From the NCBI GenBank assembly GCA_041557595.1, contig JBFFGE010000085.1, forward strand, positions 1-18,520: a stretch of 18,520 nucleotides of DNA. The letters run 5' to 3'. Source of the stretch: JAOTYV01 sp041557595 (lineage in GTDB: Bacteria; Pseudomonadota; Alphaproteobacteria; UBA8366). Below, piece after piece: positions 1-6,517 of the stretch; position 1 is the first letter of the stretch, and every line of letters begins with the position of its first letter. The position numbers and the translations under genes were made by a program. Below the pieces are notes generated by a model. That model was given only the letters and a program-made list of their open reading frames with translations, had not been told where the DNA came from and searched no databases.

Positions 1-27
1 ATGCCCGTTGTTCGAAATCAACGGCAT
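1..27. repeat. Imperfect inverted repeat at window edge
   Basis: The arms ATGCCCGTTG (1-10) and CAACGGCAT (19-27) are complementary apart from one bulged C. They flank an 8-base loop that contains the palindrome TTCGAA. The repeat lies just beyond the premature stop of the truncated ABC ATPase gene, which reads leftward. It could be a terminator-like hairpin (no T-run is visible), the end of an inserted element, or an assembly artefact. The window gives no sequence further left to decide. Confidence 0.45.
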
Positions 28-36
28 ATGGCCCCC

Positions 37-438
37 TCACCAATACAGCTCACCCGCGATGAAGGCGCGGGCCTCGGCGACCAGCGCGCGGCGTTCCGGC
101 GACGGCGTCTGGCGCAGCCGCAGCGCGTAGTCGACGTTTTCCGCGACGGTGCGGCGCAGCATGACCGGCCGCTGGAACACCATGGCCTGCCGGCGCACCG
201 GACTCTCGCCCCCTGCCCCGTCCCAGCGGATTTCGCCGCCGGTCGGCCGCAACAATCCGTGACACAGCCGCAGCAGCAGGCTCTTGCCCGCCCCGTTATG
301 GCCGAGCACCACGGTGCGCGTGCCGGGAAGCAGCGTGAAGGACAGATCCTTGATCAGCGCCTGCCCGCCCGCGTCGAACCGCAGATCGCGCACGATGAGC
401 GGCAGAATGCTCGGATCGGACTCCGCGATCTTTCCCAT
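37..438 (-). pseudogene. tupC: 3'-truncated ABC transporter ATPase, tungstate type
   Basis: This is the N-terminal half of an ABC ATPase that would energise tungstate uptake with the adjacent TupB permease. The Walker A motif GHNGAGKS is at residues 46-53 and the Q-loop glutamine is at about residue 89 (MVFQRP). The frame then ends in TGA after 133 residues, whereas family members run about 220-250. The LSGGQ signature, Walker B and H-loop are all missing, so this product could not hydrolyse ATP. I tried the other frames over the last 36 bases and saw no continuation of the family sequence. The ATG lies 4 bases after the permease stop, so the two genes are one operon. A frameshift, an insertion or deletion, or a contig-end artefact are all possible. 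The tungstate assignment rests mainly on the neighbour. Confidence 0.72.
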
Positions 439-442
439 CGCC

Positions 443-1147
443 TTATGCCTCGCGCCGCCGGGCGGCGTCCTGAAACAGAAAGGCGCCCGCGTTCACCGAC
501 ACCGATAGCAGGATCAGGATGATGCCGAGCCCGAGAGCCAGCGCGAAATCGCCCTTGCTGACCTCCAACGCGATCGTCGTGGTCATCACCCGGGTCACGT
601 GCTCGATGTTGCCGCCGACGATCATCACCGCGCCGACCTCGGCGATGGCGCGGCCGAACCCGGCGAGAACCGCGGTCGTCAAACTAAACCGGCCGTCCCA
701 CAACAGGGTCGCCATCGATGCGACGGGACCGGCGCCCAGCGACTGCAGCTGCTCGGCGTATTCCAGCCATAGCTCCTGCAGGGATTGCCGGGTCAGCGCG
801 GCAATTATCGGCGTAATCAGAATGGTTTGCGCGATAATCATCGCCGTCGGTGTAAACAACAGACCGAGCACGCCGAACGGCCCCGCCCGGGACAGCAACA
901 GATACACGACGAGACCGACGACGACCGGCGGCAATCCCATGAAGGCGTTGATCGTCACCACCAGGGTCTGGCGGCCGGGAAACCGCAAAATGGCGGTGGC
1001 GGCGCCAATCGGAAAACCGATCACGATGGCGCAGACCACCGCCGTGAGGCTGACCCGGAGCGAGAGCCCGACAATTTCCAGCAGATCGCCGTCGAGATGC
1101 AGAATCAGGCCAAACGCCGCGCCGAAAGCATCGAGGATATCGTTCAC
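443..1147 (-). CDS. tupB: Tungstate ABC transporter permease (TupB-type)
   Basis: This 234-residue integral inner-membrane protein is the permease of an oxyanion ABC importer. It shows about five hydrophobic segments. The family stretch around residues 71-107 (GLPPVVVGLVVYLLLSR, then LLFTPTAMIIAQ) is what I recognise as TupB rather than ModB. An EAA-type ATPase-docking loop lies near residues 129-140 (EYAEQLQSLGAG), followed by the conserved FGRAIAEVGAVMIVGGN segment. Length is normal for TupB. It starts 10 bases after the upstream protease stop and ends 4 bases before the ATPase, so it is the middle gene of a co-transcribed set. No TupA binding protein is present, although tupA commonly precedes tupB. 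Tungstate or molybdate uptake fits the FDH and moaA genes nearby. Confidence 0.88.
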   Translation of the reverse strand: MNDILDAFGAAFGLILHLDGDLLEIVGLSLRVSLTAVVCAIVIGFPIGAATAILRFPGRQTLVVTINAFMGLPPVVVGLVVYLLLSRAGPFGVLGLLFTPTAMIIAQTILITPIIAALTRQSLQELWLEYAEQLQSLGAGPVASMATLLWDGRFSLTTAVLAGFGRAIAEVGAVMIVGGNIEHVTRVMTTTIALEVSKGDFALALGLGIILILLSVSVNAGAFLFQDAARRREA

Positions 1148-1157
1148 CGCCGCGTTC

Positions 1158-2138
1158 CTACTGCCGTAACGTCAGGGTGAATTTGCGGCGGCGACCGTCG
1201 CGCAACGCCGCGACCGTCACCTTGTCGCCGGGCCGCTGCAGGAAGATGGCGGTCCGCAGGTCGCTTCGTTTGCGCAGCGACCGTCCCGCGATCGCGGTGA
1301 CAAGGTCGCCGATACGAAGGCCGGCCCGTTCGGCGGCGCCCCCGGCAGTCAATCCCGACACCCGCAATCCCGTAAACCGCCGCCGCTCCGGTTCTGACAG
1401 AAGGGTCACCTGAAAATCGGCGCGCCCGGAGACAACCTTTCCGAAGGCCTGCAGGTCGTCAACCACACGCATCAGCAAGTCGGTCGACACGGCGAAATTG
1501 ACGCCGATATTGGCATCCGAGCGCCGTGTGAAGATCGCCGAAACCAGTCCGACGAGGCGGCCTTTGCGATCCACCAGCGCACCGCCCGACGTCCCCGGAT
1601 TGAGCACCGCATCGGTTTGCACGAAATCCTCGATCGGGTTGAAACCCATGCCCGAGCGCCGCACCGCCGAGACGACGCCGCAGCTTACCGACAGGCCGAC
1701 GCCGAACGGATTGCCCACGCCGCACACCGGCGCGCCGAGGACCGGCGCGGGGCCGAGCGCCAGCGGCGGCAATTCCTCCGCGACCTGCAACAGCGCCAGA
1801 TCGGTCGCCGCATCGCGCGCCTTGATCGTCGCCGGAATCTCGCGGCCGTCCCGCAACCGGACAGTCACGCTTTCCGCGCCATCGATGACATGCGCCGCGG
1901 TGGCGATATGGCCGCCGCGCCGCAGCACCACGCCGCTGCCGCTGCGCTCCTCGCCCCGGAGGCCGGCATCGGGGCGCACGATCCGCGTCCCGGGCGGGCG
2001 CGCCGGCAGGACGGTCACCACCGACGCCAGGACGCCGGCCGGAAACGCCGCCGGCTCCGCACGCGCCGCCGGCAGCGACGCCACGCCGAAGGCGACGCCG
2101 GCCGCTATCGCCGCTATGGTCGAAAACTTCATCCCCAT
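1158..2138 (-). CDS. Secreted HtrA/DegP-like trypsin-family protease with one PDZ
   Basis: This 326-residue S1C-type serine protease is predicted to be periplasmic. The N terminus is a Sec signal peptide, with likely cleavage after ARA at about residue 27. The catalytic triad is His83 (TAAHVID), Asp113 (DAATDLALL) and Ser184 in NPGTSGGAL, a slight variant of the usual NPGNSGGPL. A single PDZ domain occupies roughly residues 240-326 (GLTAGGAAERAGLRIGDLV). It is the first gene of the set leading into tupB (10-base gap), which is unusual for a tungstate transporter. It could handle quality control of exported FDH proteins, or simply be co-transcribed. An alternative ATG lies two codons downstream (MKFS). 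The Shine-Dalgarno sequence is weak at both. Confidence 0.9.
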   Translation of the reverse strand: MGMKFSTIAAIAAGVAFGVASLPAARAEPAAFPAGVLASVVTVLPARPPGTRIVRPDAGLRGEERSGSGVVLRRGGHIATAAHVIDGAESVTVRLRDGREIPATIKARDAATDLALLQVAEELPPLALGPAPVLGAPVCGVGNPFGVGLSVSCGVVSAVRRSGMGFNPIEDFVQTDAVLNPGTSGGALVDRKGRLVGLVSAIFTRRSDANIGVNFAVSTDLLMRVVDDLQAFGKVVSGRADFQVTLLSEPERRRFTGLRVSGLTAGGAAERAGLRIGDLVTAIAGRSLRKRSDLRTAIFLQRPGDKVTVAALRDGRRRKFTLTLRQ

Positions 2139-2220
2139 GGTGACGCGAGCCTAATGCGCGGCCGCCAATCGTGCCAGCGGCGTTTGCGCCGGCCGCAAGA
2201 AGTCGTTGGTCGCGGACGGC

Positions 2221-2239
2221 CCGATCGCGCTAAGATCGG
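2221..2239. promoter_or_regulatory. Inverted repeat in divergent promoter region
   Basis: CCGATC (2221-2226) and GATCGG (2234-2239) are perfect arms around a 7-base spacer. They lie in the 150-bp gap between the minus-strand protease/tup operon and the plus-strand operon starting at 2289. An AT-richer stretch (AATAATAACAACAAG) follows at once and could include a -10 region. An operator role is inferred from position only. Confidence 0.35.
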
Positions 2240-2288
2240 CGCGGAATAATAACAACAAGACCATCCGATACGGGGAACCACCGCGGGC

Positions 2289-3041
2289 ATGGCAATACCG
2301 AAACTATCCGCGCCCAGCATGTACCGGCCGGTCGTCGCCGGCGAGGGCGAAGACCCGTTCGATATGGCCTGCACGCTGGCCAAGGACGGCGCCGACCCGG
2401 CGACCCTTGTCTGGGCGCCGGGCGAGGACCGACTGGCGTGCGCGATCGTCCTCGGCCCGGAAGAACCGCTCGGCCCGTCGCTGCTGGTCGCCCTGGTCGC
2501 GATGGTCGGCATCGGCGACGCGCTCGGAGCGTTGATCCCGCCAACCATTCCGGTCGGCTTCGCCTGGCCCGACCGAATCCTGGTCAGCGGCGCCACCGCC
2601 GGGTTTCTGCGGGTCGCCAGCGCCGAAGCGCCGGACGCCGACCCGGACGCCGACAGCGTGCCTGACTGGATGGTGCTGGGGCTCTCGATTGCCATGACCG
2701 ACCGATCGGTCGAGACGTATCGGGACGGCGGGCTTCACACCGCCCTGCACCCGGAGGGCTGCGAAGACGTTGGCGCACAGGACCTGCTGGAAAGCTTCAG
2801 CCGGCACTTTCTCTACTGGATGAACCGTTGGCAAGATGACGGATTCGCCCCGGTAAGAGGCGCATGGCTTTCCCGGGCGGCGGGCTATGGCGCGAATACC
2901 GATCTCGAAATCAGCGGACCCTGGTCGTCCCGCCTCTTGCTCTATCTCGACGCCTTCGGCGGCATCCAGTATGTCGAGGATGAGACCGAGAAATCCGCGA
3001 CCCTCGGCGATGCCCTGTTCTCGCCCGGCTGGTCGCTATGA
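2289..3041 (+). CDS. Degenerate biotin/lipoate A/B ligase-family protein
   Basis: This 250-residue cytosolic protein resembles the BPL/LplA/LipB-fold family often annotated as biotin/lipoate ligase family or DUF4444. Residues 91-108 (FAWPDRILVSGATAGFL) align by eye with the KWPND ... K..GIL active-site region of biotin ligases, but the catalytic-type lysines are absent. There is also no GRGRxGR adenylate-binding loop. The C-terminal part (residues 188-250) looks like the small end domain of such ligases. It probably does not ligate biotin or lipoate in the usual way; it may bind a cofactor or protein partner. It is the first gene of the operon, and its stop overlaps the next start (ATGA at 3038). 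The fold assignment comes from remembered family patterns. Confidence 0.75.
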   Translation: MAIPKLSAPSMYRPVVAGEGEDPFDMACTLAKDGADPATLVWAPGEDRLACAIVLGPEEPLGPSLLVALVAMVGIGDALGALIPPTIPVGFAWPDRILVSGATAGFLRVASAEAPDADPDADSVPDWMVLGLSIAMTDRSVETYRDGGLHTALHPEGCEDVGAQDLLESFSRHFLYWMNRWQDDGFAPVRGAWLSRAAGYGANTDLEISGPWSSRLLLYLDAFGGIQYVEDETEKSATLGDALFSPGWSL

Positions 3042-3556
3042 CGACCATGACTGACATGACCGACATGACCGACAGCGGCATCACGCGGTTCCCGCGAACC
3101 ATTCGCTTGGACAATTCCGATCCACAGGTCTTCGACCCTGCGGCGATGCCTGCCGAATGGGCGGTGTCGGGCGCATTCGCCTTTGCCGCATTGCCGGATG
3201 ACGCGCTGACCGGCAAAACCAGGCAGGCATTTGCCAACGGATTTCTGGGCACGGCCAGTTTCGGCTGGTCAACCTTCGTTTGCGTAGCGGAAATCACACC
3301 CGCGGAGTTCGAAGACGTCGTGATCGCGATCGCCGACCATTTCGTCTCCCGTTACGGCGCGCCGACCCGGGCCGCGGCGTTGCCGCGCGCGCGTGAAGAA
3401 GCCGAATTCGCGGCCGGGCTCTGCGACCATCCGGTCAACACCCTGCTTTGCGTGGAGCGCAGCCTCACCGAAGCCGGCATCGTCGAACGCTTCCGCACCG
3501 TGCGGCCGACGGCGGAGCCGGCGCATGCGCCCATCTGGCAAATCGTCGAGGATTGA
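3038..3556 (+). CDS. Conserved hypothetical protein (DUF6505-like)
   Basis: This 172-residue soluble protein has no signal peptide or membrane segment. I recall relatives annotated as DUF6505, but no function is known to me. Visible landmarks are an N-terminal RFPRTIRLDNSDPQVF stretch, a central FLGTASFGWSTFVCVAEI strand-rich segment, and a helical C-terminal half. The ATG overlaps the stop of the previous gene by four bases (ATGA), implying translational coupling. The N terminus reads MTTMTDMTDMTD because of a 9-bp tandem repeat, giving four in-frame ATG codons (3038, 3047, 3056, 3065); the true start could be any of them. The next gene begins seven bases after its stop, so all four genes here form one operon. 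Confidence 0.82.
   Translation: MTTMTDMTDMTDSGITRFPRTIRLDNSDPQVFDPAAMPAEWAVSGAFAFAALPDDALTGKTRQAFANGFLGTASFGWSTFVCVAEITPAEFEDVVIAIADHFVSRYGAPTRAAALPRAREEAEFAAGLCDHPVNTLLCVERSLTEAGIVERFRTVRPTAEPAHAPIWQIVED
3047..3073 (+). repeat. Three 9-bp tandem repeats at a gene start
   Basis: The units are ATGACTGAC, ATGACCGAC and ATGACCGAC, preceded by a degenerate ATGACGACC at 3038-3046. Each unit encodes MTD and supplies an in-frame ATG. Changes in copy number would keep the frame. Confidence 0.8.
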
Positions 3557-3563
3557 CGCGCCC

Positions 3564-4577
3564 ATGCCCGAATTTTGGCTCACCTCCGGATTCCACCTGC
3601 TCGACCGTAACGCCAATGGCTGGCTGGTTCTGACCGACGACTTTCTGCGCGCCTATTTCCAGCGCCCGGAGATCAAGCCGATCGCCGAGTCCTGCGCGGC
3701 GGAAATCGCCTTGCATGAAGAACTCCTGGAAAATCCGCGGGTCGCCGTTCCCGATAGTTTCCTGGCCGAACTCGCCGACCCGGACGCCCGGGAAAACTAT
3801 CAGGTGGTGCTGAAATTTCGCGACCACTTGCTCGCCCATGACAGCATAGAAGCGGCGTATCTCGCTCTATTCCAACACAATTTGGCCGCGGTTCCGGCGC
3901 TGTTCATCGACCAGCTGGTCCATATCATCCTGCGCAACGTTCTGGACCGGTGCGAGGACCCGATGCGCGCCCGGGCGGCGGAATTGTTCTTTCGCGCCCA
4001 GCGCCTCAGCCTGCGCGACGGCGCGGTCATGCTGGCCGACGAAGACACGGTCGAGATGCATGCGGAGACCGGCGGCTTCGGGTCGCTGGGCCAGCTCCTG
4101 CAGCAGACCAATACGCCGACCCGGATGATCGAACTCGATGTCCTGACACCGGAGAATGCGGCGATCTACTGGGATCGCGCCGATCGCTTCGATACGGTCC
4201 TGGATTTCAGCTTCGCCCGGCCGGGCCTCGACGCCTTTTGCCGTGTGCTGGAAGATTGGGCGCGTCACCTGCTCGGCATCGATCTGCGGATCCAGCCGGT
4301 CGAACGGATCAGCGACGAACACTGGGTCTGGCATGTCGGCCTGGATATCGAGGCCAATGCGATACTCAACGATCTCTACAACGGCGTGGACGTCGACGCG
4401 CCGCGGCTGGCCCGACTGGTCTCGCTATTCCGGTTGGAGTTCGTCGAACCGGGCGACATGCAGCCGGCGGTTCGAGGCCGTCCGGTCTATCTCGGCATGG
4501 CCATAACGCAAGATAATACGCTGCGGTTAAAACCGCAGAATATATTGTTCAATCTGCCGCTTGCAGAGCAATCCTGA
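3564..4577 (+). CDS. Conserved hypothetical protein (DUF6352-like)
   Basis: This 337-residue soluble protein begins MPEFWLTSGFHLLDRN. I recall this pattern in proteins annotated DUF6352, found near FDH genes; the biochemical role is unknown to me. Residues about 20-130 are helical (DDFLRAYFQRPEI, LADPDARENYQVVLKFRDHLLA). The C-terminal half carries an HWVWHVGLDIEANAILNDLYNG segment. There is no signal peptide, metal motif or membrane helix. The start at 3564 was chosen because the same frame upstream encodes an Arg/Ser/Pro-rich stretch that is only a shadow of the preceding gene. It lies seven bases after the preceding stop and 23 bases before the next gene, so it is co-transcribed with both. 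Confidence 0.83.
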   Translation: MPEFWLTSGFHLLDRNANGWLVLTDDFLRAYFQRPEIKPIAESCAAEIALHEELLENPRVAVPDSFLAELADPDARENYQVVLKFRDHLLAHDSIEAAYLALFQHNLAAVPALFIDQLVHIILRNVLDRCEDPMRARAAELFFRAQRLSLRDGAVMLADEDTVEMHAETGGFGSLGQLLQQTNTPTRMIELDVLTPENAAIYWDRADRFDTVLDFSFARPGLDAFCRVLEDWARHLLGIDLRIQPVERISDEHWVWHVGLDIEANAILNDLYNGVDVDAPRLARLVSLFRLEFVEPGDMQPAVRGRPVYLGMAITQDNTLRLKPQNILFNLPLAEQS

Positions 4578-4600
4578 CATGGAGACAGAGGAGTCGAGAC

Positions 4601-4807
4601 ATGGATGAAGACATCTTCAACATGAGCGTTCGAAAATTTCTGAAAAAAGTCGGCATTACCGCGCAGCGGGAAATCGAAAGTGCCGTCCGGGATGCCCTCG
4701 CCGCCGGCACGATCTCCGAAGATGCCCCGCTCAGAGCCCAGGTTGCGCTGACCATGGACGGTGTCGGCCTATCGATTACGATCGACGGGGATGTCGAACT
4801 GCGGTGA
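4601..4807 (+). CDS. Small conserved protein (DUF6494-like)
   Basis: This 68-residue acidic cytosolic protein has an N-terminal helix-rich half (MDEDIFNMSVRKFLKKVG) and a C-terminal beta-type half (VALTMDGVGLSITIDGDVEL). The pattern matches what I remember as DUF6494; its function is unknown to me. A good Shine-Dalgarno (GAGGAG, 4588-4593) lies seven bases before the ATG. It is the last gene of the 2289-4807 operon and is convergent with moaA. The small size and the position suggest an adaptor or regulatory partner of its operon mates, which is inference only. Confidence 0.82.
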   Translation: MDEDIFNMSVRKFLKKVGITAQREIESAVRDALAAGTISEDAPLRAQVALTMDGVGLSITIDGDVELR

Positions 4808-4876
4808 TCGGACGCGGCGCCAGACCACTTCCTATTCAAATTGACTCCTATGGAATGGTCTATCTCTTGGCTTTTA

Positions 4877-4922
4877 CGCAAATACGTCGTCGCGAACCGG
4901 TCCGGGTCGCTCGGGATTTGCG
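4877..4922. terminator. Nested inverted repeats between convergent genes
   Basis: The outer arms CGCAAAT (4877-4883) and ATTTGCG (4916-4922) enclose a second imperfect hairpin, GCGAACC (4892-4898) with GGGTCGC (4904-4910), six of seven bases paired. The structure sits between the convergent ends of the 4601 gene and moaA. It could act as a transcription end signal for one or both. No clear T-run follows on either strand, so it is only terminator-like. Confidence 0.35.
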
Positions 4923-4941
4923 CCAACCGCCGAGGCAGGTT

Positions 4942-5946
4942 TTAGCCGCCGGTCACGCTCATGTGGCGGCCAACCGCGGGTTGGCGGCGGCGGCGGTCGA
5001 TGATGAAATCATGCCCTTTCGGCTTCCGGCCGATCGCCTCGTCGAGCGCGGTCATGAGGGGCTCGTCGGATTCGCTGGACCGCAGCGGCGTCCGCAGATC
5101 GGCCGCATCTTCCTGCCCCAGGCACATATAGAGCGTGCCGGTGCAGGTGAGCCGCACCCGGTTGCAGGATTCGCAGAAATTGTGCGTCATCGGCGTGATG
5201 AAGCCGATCCGCTGGCCGGTCTCCTGGCACTCGGTATAGCGCGCCGGGCCGCCGCTGTTGTGGTCGGTATCGACCAGGGTCCAGCGCCGGTTGAGCTCGG
5301 CCCGCACCATCGATAACGGCCAATACTGGTCGACCCGGGTCTCGCTGCCGATATCGCCCATCGGCATGACCTCGATGAAGGTCAGGTCGAAGCCGTTGGA
5401 GCCGCACCAGCTCACGAAATCGTGGACTTCGTCGTCGTTCACGCCCTTGAGCGCAACGCAGTTGATCTTGACGGCGAGGCCTGCGGCCTTCGCGGCTTCC
5501 ATGCCGGCCATCACCTTGTCGAGCTTGCCCCACCGGGTAATCGAGGCGAATTTTTCCGGCTCCAGCGAGTCCAGCGAAACGTTGATCCGGCGGACGCCGT
5601 ATCCGTAGAGCTCGTCGGCGTATTTCGCGAGCTGGCTGCCATTCGTCGTCACCGTCAATTCGTCGAGGTCGCCGGCATCGAGGTGGCGCGACAGGCTACG
5701 GAACAGCGACATGATGTTGCGCCGGACCAACGGCTCGCCGCCGGTCAACCGCAGCTTACGAACCCCGCGGCGCACGAAAGCGCTGCAGACACGGTCGAGC
5801 TCCTCGAGTGTCAGGATCTCGGCTTTCGGCAAAAAGGTCATCGCTTCGGACATGCAATAGACACAGCGAAAGTCGCAGCGGTCGGTCACCGACACGCGCA
5901 AATAGCTGATTTCCCTTCCGAAAGGATCGATAAGCGGCGGCGTCAT
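4942..5946 (-). CDS. moaA: GTP 3',8-cyclase MoaA (molybdopterin synthesis)
   Basis: MoaA is a radical-SAM enzyme that, with MoaC, turns GTP into cyclic pyranopterin monophosphate, the first step of molybdenum/tungsten cofactor synthesis in the cytosol. The SAM-type 4Fe-4S cysteines are C24, C28 and C31 in TDRCDFRCVYCM. The substrate-side cluster cysteines are C258, C261 and C275 (FCESCNRVRLTC...MC), and the protein ends in the conserved Gly-Gly. Length (334 residues) is normal. The ATG at 5946 was chosen because GGGGTGA lies about eight bases upstream; an in-frame GTG at 5958 would add four residues. It stands alone on this strand between two convergent or divergent neighbours. Its place beside an FDH cluster fits cofactor supply. 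Confidence 0.95.
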   Translation of the reverse strand: MTPPLIDPFGREISYLRVSVTDRCDFRCVYCMSEAMTFLPKAEILTLEELDRVCSAFVRRGVRKLRLTGGEPLVRRNIMSLFRSLSRHLDAGDLDELTVTTNGSQLAKYADELYGYGVRRINVSLDSLEPEKFASITRWGKLDKVMAGMEAAKAAGLAVKINCVALKGVNDDEVHDFVSWCGSNGFDLTFIEVMPMGDIGSETRVDQYWPLSMVRAELNRRWTLVDTDHNSGGPARYTECQETGQRIGFITPMTHNFCESCNRVRLTCTGTLYMCLGQEDAADLRTPLRSSESDEPLMTALDEAIGRKPKGHDFIIDRRRRQPAVGRHMSVTGG

Positions 5947-6092
5947 GCCAATTGTCACCCCATGATCGGTATATTGTTCTTATCGCCTAACCTATTACTT
6001 ATTCGACTACAGGCAATTGTCCAGCATAATAGGCCGAATTGCGGATTTCCCGTATGTCGCGGGCGGCACGAAGCGGATTGGGGGGTAGTCGA
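5947..6092. promoter_or_regulatory. Divergent promoter region moaA / small membrane gene
   Basis: This 146-bp gap separates the divergent starts of moaA and the 6093 gene. The stretch at about 5961-6035 is clearly more AT-rich than the flanks (for example TATATTGTTCTTATC and CCTATTACTTATTCG), as expected of promoters. I could not identify a convincing -35/-10 pair, ModE site or Moco riboswitch. Confidence 0.4.
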
Positions 6093-6422
6093 ATGAGCGC
6101 GAATGGCGGAAGGCCCATCCTCGACGGCATTGCGGGACGGTTGATCGCACTCGCAATTTTCGTCGGAGCCGTGGGGGTGCTGGCCTATTTCTATCGCGAC
6201 ACCTTGTTCCCGCCATCGGCCGAAGAGGCGGCGGCGGGCAACGATCCGTTCTTTCATTGTTTCGCCGACAGCACCCTCAAGATCGACAAAATGGTCGCCG
6301 ACGGTTTGGTGACCGGCGCCCAGGCCCGCTTGTTCCGCAATCGCGCCGAGGCCCGCTGCCGCGCGGAAGCCGATCGGGCGGCGGGGTCGGCGCCCGGCGC
6401 GCCGAAACCCAAACCGAACTAG
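6093..6422 (+). CDS. Small single-pass membrane protein, unknown function
   Basis: This 109-residue protein has one hydrophobic segment (about residues 13-34, IAGRLIALAIFVGAVGVLAY). A polar domain follows with two cysteines (FFHCFADS and EARCRAEAD) and an Ala/Pro/Lys-rich tail. The segment DSTLKIDKMVADGLVTGAQARLFRNRAEARC is predicted helical. The membrane segment and the two cysteines in the likely periplasmic part suggest an anchored extracytoplasmic protein; no family was recognised. The ATG at 6093 was chosen because GGGGG lies eight bases upstream. The same frame is open 54 bases further back, without a better start. It is divergent from moaA and convergent with the PilZ gene. Confidence 0.7.
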   Translation: MSANGGRPILDGIAGRLIALAIFVGAVGVLAYFYRDTLFPPSAEEAAAGNDPFFHCFADSTLKIDKMVADGLVTGAQARLFRNRAEARCRAEADRAAGSAPGAPKPKPN

Positions 6423-6482
6423 CAGCGTCCCCACGGCGCGCGCGCGGCACCGCGGCTCGTCGATCCGATAGAGCAGCTTATG

Positions 6483-6510
6483 TGCCTTAAATTGATTCCA
6501 ATTAAAGGCA
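6483..6510. terminator. Bidirectional terminator-like hairpin
   Basis: The arms TGCCTTAAATT (6483-6493) and AATTAAAGGCA (6500-6510) pair at 10 of 11 positions around a GATTCC loop. The hairpin lies between the convergent ends of the 6093 gene and the PilZ gene, where a shared terminator is expected. The A/T-rich upper stem and position support this; a strong T-run after the stem is lacking. Confidence 0.5.
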
Positions 6511-6517
6511 GGTTGAT

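Noticed and set aside
1498..2249. Two overlapping plus-strand frames opposite the serine protease
   Set aside because: The minus-strand protease has a complete catalytic triad, signal peptide and PDZ; the opposite frames are Arg/Pro-rich shadows.
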